A DNA stretch of 64,000 bases from Streptomyces panaciradicis (GTDB lineage: Bacteria > Actinomycetota > Actinomycetes > Streptomycetales > Streptomycetaceae). The translations under genes were made by a program, and so were the position numbers. The stretch spans positions 62,001-126,000 of the forward strand of contig NZ_JAMGBF010000003.1 of the NCBI RefSeq assembly GCF_023516615.1. The letters are read 5' to 3'. Shown piece by piece: positions 25,119-32,550 of this stretch. Below the pieces are notes generated by a model. That model saw only the letters and a program-made list of their open reading frames with translations. It searched no databases and had not been told where the DNA came from. Position 1 is the stretch's first letter. Each line of letters starts with the position of its first letter.

Positions 25119-27785
25119 GTGATCCGTTACGACGCCCTGGACGCGCTGCCCGTACGCGGTGCGCTGCCCGCCCTCGACGACGCCCTGGACGGGCACGGCA
25201 CGGCCGTACTGGTGGCCCCTCCGGGCACCGGGAAGACGACCCTGGTGCCGCTGGAGCTGTCCGGGCTGCTCGGGCGGGGCCCGGCCCGTCGCGTGGTCGT
25301 GGCGGAGCCGCGCCGCATCGCCGTCCGTGCCGCCGCGCGGCGGATGGCGTGGCTGCTGGGCGAGAGGACGGGCGAGAGCGTCGGATACACCGTGCGCGGC
25401 GAGCGGGTGGTCGGGCGGCACACGCGCGTGGAGGTCGTCACGACCGGTGTGCTGCTCCAGCGGCTGCAGCGGGACCAGGAGCTGGCCGGGGTGGACGTGG
25501 TGGTCCTCGACGAGTGCCACGAACGGCATCTGGACGCCGACACCGCGGCGGCCTTCCTGTGGGACGTGCGGGAGACGCTGCGGCCCGAGCTGCGGCTGCT
25601 GGCGGCGTCGGCGACCACGGACGCGGAAGGGTGGGCGCGGCTGCTGGGCGGGGCGCCGGTGATCGAGGCGGAGGGCGTCGCGCACCCCGTCGAGGTCATC
25701 TGGGCGCCGCCGGCCCGGCCCGTACGGCCGCCGCACGGCATGCGGGTGGACCCCGCGCTGCTCGCGCACGTCGCGTCGACGGTACGGCGGGCGCTGGCCG
25801 AACGGGACGGGGACGTTTTGTGCTTCCTGCCGGGCGTGGGCGAGATCGCGCGCGTGGCCGGGCAGTTGGGGGATGCGGGCGGCGCCGAGGTGCTCCAGGT
25901 GCACGGGCGCGCACCGGCCGCCGTGCAGGACGCGGTGCTCTCCCCCGGCACCCGGCGCCGGGTGGTGCTGGCGACCTCGGTGGCGGAGTCGTCGCTGACG
26001 GTTCCGGGCGTACGGGTGGTCGTCGACTCCGGGCTGGCCCGGGAGCCACGCGTCGACCACGCGCGCGGGCTGAGCGCGCTGACGACGGTACGGGCCTCGC
26101 AGGCGGCCGGGCGGCAGCGGGCGGGGCGGGCCGGTCGTGAGGCGCCGGGCGCGGTGTACCGCTGCTGGGCGGAGGCCGAGGACGCGCGGCTGCCGCGTTT
26201 CCCGGCGCCGGAGATCAAGGTGGCCGACCTGACGGCGTTCGCGCTGCAGACGGCGTGCTGGGGCGACCCGGACGCGTCGGGGCTGGCGCTGCTGGACCCG
26301 CCGCCGGGCGGCGCGATGGCGGCGGCACGGGCGGTGCTGACGGCGGTGGGCGCGGTGGACGCCGACGGCCGCGCCACGCGGCGGGGAACCGCCCTCGCCC
26401 GCCTGGGCCTGCACCCACGCCTGGGCCGGGCCCTGCTGGACACCTCCGGACAGGGCGCCGAGGCGGTCGCCCTCCTGTCGGAGGAACCACCCCGCGAGTA
26501 CGGCGACGACCTTACGGCAGCCCTGCGAACCGCCCGCCGCGGCGGCGACGCCTACGCCGCCCGCTGGCGCACGGAGGTACGACGGCTCCGGGCGAGCGCG
26601 GAGGGTACGTCGACGACGGCCGGGGGCGACCGCACGCGGACGGGCGAGACGGGCACGCCAACGCCCGGCACGAACGACCGCACGCGGACGAGCGACACCG
26701 CCACGCGGGCGGGCAAGGCGGGCACGCCGGCGCCCGGCACAGTCGATCGGGCGGGGGCCGGCCCGGACGACCGCGCGGGCGCGTCGGGCGACCCGGGCAG
26801 GTCGAGCGGGGCGGACGACCGGCTCGTGGGGCTCGTCGCCGCGCTCGCGTTTCCTGAGCGGGTGGCCAAGGCCGACGGGGGTTCCTATCTCATGGCCTCC
26901 GGCACCCGGGCCGAGCTCGGTGAGGGCAGTCCGCTACGCGGGGCGCCGTGGCTCGCGGTCGCCGTGGCGGACCGCCCCGTCGGCAAGGGGCACGCGCGTG
27001 TGCGGCTCGCGGCCGTGATCGACGAGGACCTGGCCCGGCGCGCCGCCGGTTCCCTGTACTCGGAGGCGCAGGAGGTCCACTGGGCCGACGGAGACGTCGT
27101 GGCACGGAGTGTGTGGCGGCTGGGGGCGATCGAGCTGGCGGTGCGGCCGTTGAAGGACGCCGACCCCGGCCTCGTACGAGAGGCGCTTCTGGAGGGGCTG
27201 CGGGAGGAGGGGTTCGGCCTGTTGCGGTGGTCGCCCGACGCCGTCGTCCTGCGCCGGAGGCTCGCCTTTGTGCGGCTGCGGCTCGGGGAGCCGTGGCCCG
27301 ACGTCGGCGACGACGCGCTCCACGCGCGCGTGGACGAGTGGCTGGAGCCCGAGCTGGGGCGGGCCCGGCGGCGGGCGGACCTGGGGCGGATCGACGCGGG
27401 GCAGGCGCTGGCCCGGCTGCTGCCCTGGGCCTCCGGGGAGGCCGGGCGGCTCGACGAGCTGGCGCCCGAGCGCATCACCGTACCGAGCGGGTCCAGGATC
27501 CGGATCGACTACGGCGATCCCGAACAGCCCGTGCTCGCCGTGAAGTTGCAGGAGATGTTCGGTCTGCACGCGTCGCCGGCGGTGGCGGGCGTGCCGTTGC
27601 TCGTGCATCTCCTCTCCCCCGCCGGGCGGCCCGTCGCCGTGACCGCCGACCTCGCCTCCTTCTGGAAGGACGGCTACAAGGGCGTGCGCGCCGAGCTGCG
27701 CGGCCGGTATCCGAAGCATCCGTGGCCCGAGGACCCGGCGACCGCCGAGCCGACGCGGCACACGAACGCGCGGCTCAGGCGCTGA
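25119..27785 (+). CDS. hrpB: ATP-dependent helicase HrpB
   Basis: An 888-residue DEAH-family RNA helicase of the HrpB type, role not well defined in bacteria. Walker A is LVAPPGTGKTTLVPLEL near residues 31-47; the DEAH-like box is VVLDECHERH near 130 (DECH). AASATTDAE is motif III, and the C-terminal helicase half has TRRRVVLATSVAESSLTVPG and GRAGREAPGAVYR. Residues 498-568 are a Thr/Arg/Gly-rich low-complexity insert before the HrpB C-terminal domain, which ends LASFWKDGYKGVRAELRGRY then PKHPWPEDP, the family's end. The GTG lies 4 bp after the methyltransferase stop. Confidence 0.95.
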   Translation: MIRYDALDALPVRGALPALDDALDGHGTAVLVAPPGTGKTTLVPLELSGLLGRGPARRVVVAEPRRIAVRAAARRMAWLLGERTGESVGYTVRGERVVGRHTRVEVVTTGVLLQRLQRDQELAGVDVVVLDECHERHLDADTAAAFLWDVRETLRPELRLLAASATTDAEGWARLLGGAPVIEAEGVAHPVEVIWAPPARPVRPPHGMRVDPALLAHVASTVRRALAERDGDVLCFLPGVGEIARVAGQLGDAGGAEVLQVHGRAPAAVQDAVLSPGTRRRVVLATSVAESSLTVPGVRVVVDSGLAREPRVDHARGLSALTTVRASQAAGRQRAGRAGREAPGAVYRCWAEAEDARLPRFPAPEIKVADLTAFALQTACWGDPDASGLALLDPPPGGAMAAARAVLTAVGAVDADGRATRRGTALARLGLHPRLGRALLDTSGQGAEAVALLSEEPPREYGDDLTAALRTARRGGDAYAARWRTEVRRLRASAEGTSTTAGGDRTRTGETGTPTPGTNDRTRTSDTATRAGKAGTPAPGTVDRAGAGPDDRAGASGDPGRSSGADDRLVGLVAALAFPERVAKADGGSYLMASGTRAELGEGSPLRGAPWLAVAVADRPVGKGHARVRLAAVIDEDLARRAAGSLYSEAQEVHWADGDVVARSVWRLGAIELAVRPLKDADPGLVREALLEGLREEGFGLLRWSPDAVVLRRRLAFVRLRLGEPWPDVGDDALHARVDEWLEPELGRARRRADLGRIDAGQALARLLPWASGEAGRLDELAPERITVPSGSRIRIDYGDPEQPVLAVKLQEMFGLHASPAVAGVPLLVHLLSPAGRPVAVTADLASFWKDGYKGVRAELRGRYPKHPWPEDPATAEPTRHTNARLRR

Positions 27786-28767
27786 CGGTTTCGGGCGCGG
27801 CGGACTCGGCGCGGGCCGGGTCGGCCGGGCGGCGGCCTCGGGCCTCCAGCCACAGGGACAGGGCCAGCAGCAGGGTGCCGAGGACCAGGAAGCCCCAGGG
27901 GAGGTACGACGTCATCGTCAGGACGAGGGTGCGGTTGGACTTCACCAGCGCGACCGTGTGCCGGATGTAGTCCTCGCGCATCTTCACGTGGCCGGCGAAG
28001 GCCGTCACCTTGTCCCGGCCGCCGAGCAGGGTGCCGCCGCGCAGCTCCTCCTTGTGGATCTCCTCGCCGTAGACGGGGGCACCGGTGACGGGCTCGACCC
28101 AGAACCTGCGGACGGTGGTGTACCAGCGGGTGGTGCCGGTCTTGGCGACCGACTCGGGGGTGATGCCCTTGACGGGCATGGTCTTGGGGAAGGCGACCTT
28201 GGTCCAGGGGATGGTCTGCTCGAAGTAGTAGACCTTCACGCCGCGGAAGTCGCGGGTGCCCTTGTAGTGGATGGGGTTGGTGGTGCGGGTCTGCGCGTCG
28301 AAGTACTCGTAGTCCCGTTTCTGCGTCAGGAAGGGCCACTTGAACTCGATGCCGGTGCGCCTCACCGGGTCGCCGTCGACCATCTCGCCGGTGGCGTGGA
28401 CCGGGGCCTGGCTGTGGGCGTCGAAGATGTAGCGCTCGGGGATCTCGGAGACCATCTTGCCGTCGGGCCCCTGGACGTAGGACAGGCCGTCCCAGACGAC
28501 GACGTCCCGGCCGGCCGCCTTCCCGATCCTCTTCGCGGCCTCCACGTCGCCCTTGAGGGTCTGCACGATGGTGACCTCGGAGACCTTCTTCGCCTTCATC
28601 GTGCCGTAGTCGAGGAGCGTCGCGTTCCTCGCCTCCAGGACCATGTCCTGGTACTGGCCGGCCGGGATCTTGGCCAGGCGCGGGAAGGCGTACCAGCGCA
28701 GCAGCGGGGACAGGGCCGCGAAGAACACGGCGAAGGCGAGCAGGACCAGACTGGCCTTGCGGCGCAT
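27775..28767 (-). CDS. DUF3068 (PorA-type) membrane protein
   Basis: A 330-residue protein of the DUF3068 family found in actinobacteria. It has an N-terminal hydrophobic anchor (SLVLLAFAVFFAALSPLLRW) and a C-terminal membrane helix (LPWGFLVLGTLLLALSLWL), with an extracytoplasmic domain of about 260 residues between. The domain contains GTTRWYTTVRRFWVEPVTGA and GTRDFRGVKVYYFEQTI. The function is unknown. Its stop lies inside the end of hrpB (11-bp tail-to-tail overlap). It is preceded by a small SPW_0924-like gene 21 bp upstream. Confidence 0.85.
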   Translation of the reverse strand: MRRKASLVLLAFAVFFAALSPLLRWYAFPRLAKIPAGQYQDMVLEARNATLLDYGTMKAKKVSEVTIVQTLKGDVEAAKRIGKAAGRDVVVWDGLSYVQGPDGKMVSEIPERYIFDAHSQAPVHATGEMVDGDPVRRTGIEFKWPFLTQKRDYEYFDAQTRTTNPIHYKGTRDFRGVKVYYFEQTIPWTKVAFPKTMPVKGITPESVAKTGTTRWYTTVRRFWVEPVTGAPVYGEEIHKEELRGGTLLGGRDKVTAFAGHVKMREDYIRHTVALVKSNRTLVLTMTSYLPWGFLVLGTLLLALSLWLEARGRRPADPARAESAAPETVSA

Positions 28768-28788
28768 CTCGGCCTCCCGGGCGGACGG

Positions 28789-28923
28789 CTACGGGTGTGC
28801 GGGCACCGTCGTCAGCAGCGGCTTCGGCGACGTCTTTCCGGTCGGGGTCCCCATCGCGGTGATCGTGAGGATCAGCGCGAACGCGACGGCGAGACCGGTC
28901 GCGGCGGCGATCAGGGCGCGCAT
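28789..28923 (-). CDS. SPW_0924-type small membrane protein, 44 aa
   Basis: A 44-residue protein beginning MRALIAAATGLAVAFALILT and ending TSPKPLLTTVPAHP, with one hydrophobic N-terminal segment and a short basic/Pro tail. I recognise it as the SPW_0924 family from small Streptomyces proteins. A strong GGGAGG site sits 5-6 bases before the ATG. It lies 21 bp upstream of the DUF3068 gene in the same direction, so the two form an operon. It may be a secreted or membrane-anchored peptide; the function is unknown. Confidence 0.78.
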   Translation of the reverse strand: MRALIAAATGLAVAFALILTITAMGTPTGKTSPKPLLTTVPAHP

Positions 28924-29019
28924 GCCTGCCTCCCGACGGACTGGAGAGGAACGTGAACTGATACATCGTCAGGTCCGGCACCGTAGCAACGGGCGGGCGA
29001 GATGAGAACAGGTCGCGCA

Positions 29020-29057
29020 CGACTACGGCGCCCCTCCGAAGAGGGACGCCGTGGTCG
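29020..29057 (-). terminator. Terminator hairpin of the transglycosylase gene
   Basis: An 11-bp arm (CGACTACGGCG / CGCCGTGGTCG, one T/G pair), an imperfect pair, CCCTC/GAGGG and a CGAA loop on plus. The minus transcript has UUCG and G/U, so it is oriented with the transglycosylase, 27 bp after its stop codon. Confidence 0.85.
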
Positions 29058-29084
29058 TGGTCGAGGACGGGGTGGTGGCCTCGC

Positions 29085-30821
29085 CTACGAGCTCGCGCTC
29101 GCCGACGGGCTGGGCGACGGGCTCGCCGAGGTGTCGGCCGCCGCCACGGTCAGCTGGACGTCGAGCGTGGCGCCGCCCGCGGTGGTGATGCGCAGGACGA
29201 AGGTGCCCGTGGTGTCGTCCGCGTACATCTTCGGCAGCTGGAGCTTGCCGTCGGCGTCCGTCGCCAGACCCGTGAGGGTGCGGACGGTCTTGCCGTCCGC
29301 GTCCTTGAAGTAGGGGCCCTTGTCGTTCTCGGTGGCGTCGTCCTTGGACTTGATCAGCGTGGCGGTGACCGCCACCTTGTCCGCGACGGCGCTCTTGTAG
29401 GTGGCCTTCACCGCGACCTGGTCGGCGAACTCGCCGCCCGGTGTGCAGGTCAGCGGCGTGTCGCCGGTGCGGGTGAGCGTGTCGGCGACGCGCTCGGTGA
29501 CGGTGGCCTTGTAGTCCAGGCCGGCGACCGTACGGCCGACGACCGTCGCGCGGACGGTGAAGTCGCCGGTCTTCTCGCCGGCCCGCAGCGCGGGTGCCAC
29601 GGCCACGCCGGAGCTGTTGGTGGCGACCATGGCCACGCTCTCGCCGCCGGCGAAGGTGGCGTCGGTGTCGCCGACGATCGTGAAGCGGACCCTGACCTTG
29701 GCGACGGCCTTGCCCGCCTTGGTGACGGCCTTGGTGCTGATCTTCTTGGTGAACTCGTCGCCCGCCATCGCGGTGAGCTGCGCGGTGCCCGCGTCCGCCA
29801 GGTGGTCCACCGTGTCGGTGGGCGTGGCGGGCGGGGACGGCGGGGTGGAGGGGCTCGGGCTGCCGCCGCCGTTGCCGCCCGGCGTCGGGCTGGGGCTCGT
29901 CCCCGGCTTGGAGGGCTTGGCGGGCTTGGTGGTCGGCGGCTTGGGCTTCGACGGCTTGGAGGTGGTCTTGTGGCCGCCGCTGTCGCTGCGGTTCGACGGA
30001 ACCGTGCCCGTTCCGTCCGGGATGGAATGAGTGCCCTTGCGGTAGTACTCCAGCCACGACAGGACGGTGTTCAGGTAGTCCTGCGAGTGGTTGTAGCTGA
30101 GGATCGCGCTGTTGAGATCCGTCTGGTCCGACAGGTCCCAGTCGCCGCGGCACAGGTAGTGGGCGGCGGCGAGGGCTGCGTCGTAGACGTTGTTGGGGTC
30201 CTTCTTGCCGTCGCCGTTGCCGTCGCGGCCCGCCCAGGCCCAGGTGGACGGGATGAACTGCATGGGGCCGACGGCCTGGTCGTAGGAGCTGTTGCCGTCG
30301 TACTTGCCGCCGTCGGTGTCCTTGATGAGCGCGAAGCCGTTGCCGTCGAGCTGCGGGCCGAGGATCGGGGAGAGCGTGGTGCCGTCCGCGCTGACGCGAC
30401 CGCCGCGGGCTTGTCCGGACTCGACCTTGCCGATGGCGGCGAGGAGTTGCCACGGCAGGTTGCAGCCCGGCTTGGCCTCCCGCATGGCCGTCTCCGCCTT
30501 CTTGTAGGCGTCGAGGACGGTCGCGGGGATGCCCGCCTCACCACTGCCCTGCACCACGGGGGTGCCGGACGCGGACGGCGAGGGGCTGGGGTTGGGGCTG
30601 TTGAGCGGCGGCAGGTCCGTGTAGTACGGCGAGTCGCCGGTCGCCGAACCCGCCTCGGCGGTCGCGTCGGGTGACGGGGTGGCGTCCGAGGCGGTCTGTC
30701 TGCCGTGGCCGTCGACCGTGACTCCGGGCGCCTGCGACGCGGACAGGGCCGCGACCGCCAGCGCCGCCACGGCGGCGGTCGCCGCCCCCTTGGCCATCCT
30801 CCTGCCGAACTGCGCCGCCAT
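29085..30821 (-). CDS. Secreted transglycosylase-like cell wall hydrolase
   Basis: A 578-residue exported protein. The signal peptide is in the first 32 residues (GAATAAVAALAVAALSASQA). A Ser/Pro linker leads to a lytic transglycosylase domain (about residues 105-255) with the catalytic Glu in AIGKVESGQARGG and GPMQFIPSTWAWAG, the hallmark of the SLT2/MltB-like fold that cleaves glycan strands. A long Pro/Ser/Thr/Lys linker (285-345) is followed by two immunoglobulin-like (Big) domains, about residues 365-465 and 465-560, and a Ser-rich end. The ATG follows GGGAGGGG. It should act in the cell envelope. Confidence 0.9.
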   Translation of the reverse strand: MAAQFGRRMAKGAATAAVAALAVAALSASQAPGVTVDGHGRQTASDATPSPDATAEAGSATGDSPYYTDLPPLNSPNPSPSPSASGTPVVQGSGEAGIPATVLDAYKKAETAMREAKPGCNLPWQLLAAIGKVESGQARGGRVSADGTTLSPILGPQLDGNGFALIKDTDGGKYDGNSSYDQAVGPMQFIPSTWAWAGRDGNGDGKKDPNNVYDAALAAAHYLCRGDWDLSDQTDLNSAILSYNHSQDYLNTVLSWLEYYRKGTHSIPDGTGTVPSNRSDSGGHKTTSKPSKPKPPTTKPAKPSKPGTSPSPTPGGNGGGSPSPSTPPSPPATPTDTVDHLADAGTAQLTAMAGDEFTKKISTKAVTKAGKAVAKVRVRFTIVGDTDATFAGGESVAMVATNSSGVAVAPALRAGEKTGDFTVRATVVGRTVAGLDYKATVTERVADTLTRTGDTPLTCTPGGEFADQVAVKATYKSAVADKVAVTATLIKSKDDATENDKGPYFKDADGKTVRTLTGLATDADGKLQLPKMYADDTTGTFVLRITTAGGATLDVQLTVAAADTSASPSPSPSASASS

Positions 30822-31139
30822 AAGGTGAACCCCTCCCGTGGACGCCCGAGCGCCCTTCTCTGTCTGCCTGCTCGCCTTGATGTGACGATCGACCCACGGG
30901 GCTGGTTGCCCTTGTGGGGCGATTGCGTCTTCTTTTCTTCGTCTGCTGGGCGCTGGTCTTCTGTGCTTCTGTTGTGTTTTACGGTTTTTCGTTCTCCGGG
31001 CGGTCCGCTGCCCGGTGCTGCGACCCAGGCGACCCTACGACAACTTGCTTGCCGTGGGCACCCGTTCGTGCCCGCCATTCACCAGTTGGCCATCTACGGC
31101 CGGTGCCAGACCGGCCGACGTCCCTTCCGAGGAGCTCTG
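30822..31139. other. Divergent leader region; purine-rich on the transglycosylase side
   Basis: This gap of 318 bp separates the divergent transglycosylase and DUF4184 genes. On the minus strand the stretch 30905-30985 is A/G-rich, including AAAACACAACAGAAGCACAG, which is unusual here. A CCGGGC/GCCCGG hairpin lies near 30997-31016. I looked for the conserved pieces of a c-di-AMP riboswitch (often found before cell wall hydrolases) and did not find them. No promoter could be assigned with confidence. Confidence 0.5.
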
Positions 31140-32003
31140 TTGCCGTTCACCCTGAGCCATGCGGCGGCCGTACTGCCCGCCGTCCGCGGCGACGGAACGG
31201 GGCGGGGGCGGCTGGTTCCGGCAGTGCTCGTGGCCGGATCCTTCTCCCCCGACATGACCTACTTCGCGGCGAGCGCCGTGCCCGGAGCGATGGAGTTCGG
31301 CTCCTTCACCCATTCCTTTCCGGGTGTTTTCACGGTCGACGTGATCGTGGCCTGGGTGCTGGTCGGACTGTGGCTGCTGGTGCGGGAGCCACTTGTGGCG
31401 TTGCTTCCGCGGGCCTGGCAGGCGCGGCCGGCCGCGCTGTCCCACTGCGGGGCGGCGCGCTCGCCGGTGGGGGCGCGGGTGGCGGCGCGGTGGTACGCGT
31501 CCGCTGTCCTGGGGGCGCTGACGCATGTGGTGTGGGACGCGTTCACGCATGCCGACCGGTGGGGCATGCGGTGGTTTCCCACGCTGGGCACGCGGATCGC
31601 GGGGTCGCCTCTGTACTGGTACCTGCAGTACGGCGGGTCGGCGGTGGCGGCCGTCGTGATCGGGATGTGGGTGGCCTGGGCCCTGCGGCGGGTGGAGGTG
31701 GCCGCGGGTTCCTCGGTGCCCGTGCTGAGCGGGCGGGATCGGTGGTGGGCCGCCGTCCTGATCGGGGGGTGTGCCGTCGTCGCCGGGGTGCGGCGGGCGA
31801 CCGTGTGGTGGGGGGCATGGGGGGCACGGGCCCGGCCCTGGGAGCTGATTCCCACGCTGTGCTTCGGCGTGGGGGCCGGGCTGGTGCTGGGGGTACTGCT
31901 GTACGCGATCGGCGTGCGGGTGTGGCGTCCGGTGCGGGGCGGGGACGGGGGCGGCCGGGAGCCGGTCAGCGTGGGGCGGAGCGGCGCCGGAGGCGGTCGG
32001 TGA
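31140..32003 (+). CDS. DUF4184 family membrane protein
   Basis: A 287-residue integral membrane protein. The start PFTLSHAAAVLPAVRG is typical for DUF4184, and it supports the TTG start at 31140, which has GAGGAG at good spacing. FSPDMTYF, SFTHSFPGVF and ALTHVVWDAFTHADRWG carry His/Asp residues typical of a membrane-embedded hydrolase fold. Six or so hydrophobic helices are visible. The function is unknown. The gene is divergent from the transglycosylase, and its tail overlaps a small opposite gene. Confidence 0.82.
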   Translation: MPFTLSHAAAVLPAVRGDGTGRGRLVPAVLVAGSFSPDMTYFAASAVPGAMEFGSFTHSFPGVFTVDVIVAWVLVGLWLLVREPLVALLPRAWQARPAALSHCGAARSPVGARVAARWYASAVLGALTHVVWDAFTHADRWGMRWFPTLGTRIAGSPLYWYLQYGGSAVAAVVIGMWVAWALRRVEVAAGSSVPVLSGRDRWWAAVLIGGCAVVAGVRRATVWWGAWGARARPWELIPTLCFGVGAGLVLGVLLYAIGVRVWRPVRGGDGGGREPVSVGRSGAGGGR

Positions 32004-32178
32004 GGTGGGCCGCGGTGCGGTGCAAGGTCGTGGCGAGATCCGTCGCCAGGTCCGTGGGGATGCGGGCGGTGCTTGCGTCGGCCGCGAAGACCGGGACCGG
32101 CGTGGACGGCTCGGCGGGCGCCGGTTCGGCATGTGCCCGCGCTGTCGCCGTGCGGCGGTTGAGCATGCGTATACCCAT
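31966..32178 (-). CDS. Small protein, 70 aa
   Basis: A possible 70-residue protein beginning MGIRMLNRRTATARAHAEPA, with an amphipathic C-terminus (ATDLATTLHRTAAHLTDRLR). A CAGGATG site precedes the ATG by about 8 bases. It overlaps the end of the DUF4184 gene by 38 bp on the opposite strand. Similar small basic proteins are common in Streptomyces, but I do not recognise this one, and the evidence is limited to start context and helix pattern. Confidence 0.45.
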   Translation of the reverse strand: MGIRMLNRRTATARAHAEPAPAEPSTPVPVFAADASTARIPTDLATDLATTLHRTAAHLTDRLRRRSAPR

Positions 32179-32513
32179 GCCCGCATCCTGACGGCGGGGG
32201 TGACGGAGGGCGTGTTCGCGGGGGCCACGCGGGTGACGGGCGGGGATGCGCCGGCATGCGGGTCCGGGGGGCCGGACAGTGGGGGCGGGGCGGCCGGGAG
32301 CCGGAGCCGGGTGGTGGGGCCGGGTGGTGGGGCGGGGCCCAGGGCCGGTGGGTGGGTCGGGGTCGTGGGGTGCGGTGAGCCCGCCGCCGACGGGGCGCCT
32401 GCCTGCTGAGAAGTGGAACGTGTGCAGGACGCGTACGCGGCGGGCTGCGCCGCACCCCCACGACCCGCTCCCGTGCGTGTGCGGGTGCGTACGCACCAAC
32501 GCCGGCTCGGTGG
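32179..32513. other. Intergenic, G-rich, no gene seen
   Basis: This 335-bp stretch between the 70-aa gene and the polA terminator is rich in G-runs on plus (CGGGGGG, CGGGGCGGCC). No start with a ribosome-binding site, no promoter and no repeat could be identified. Confidence 0.5.
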
Positions 32514-32539
32514 CCCCCGCCCGCGTGAGGGGGCGGGGG
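32514..32539 (-). terminator. polA terminator hairpin
   Basis: A perfect 9-bp stem, CCCCCGCCC and GGGCGGGGG, around an 8-base loop, 12 bp after the polA stop on the minus strand. There is no T-run. Confidence 0.7.
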
Positions 32540-32550
32540 TGGGTCCGCTG

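Noticed and set aside
30822..31060. Possible c-di-AMP (ydaO-type) riboswitch before the transglycosylase
   Set aside because: The conserved core segments could not be found on the correct strand, although such switches often precede cell wall hydrolase genes in actinobacteria.
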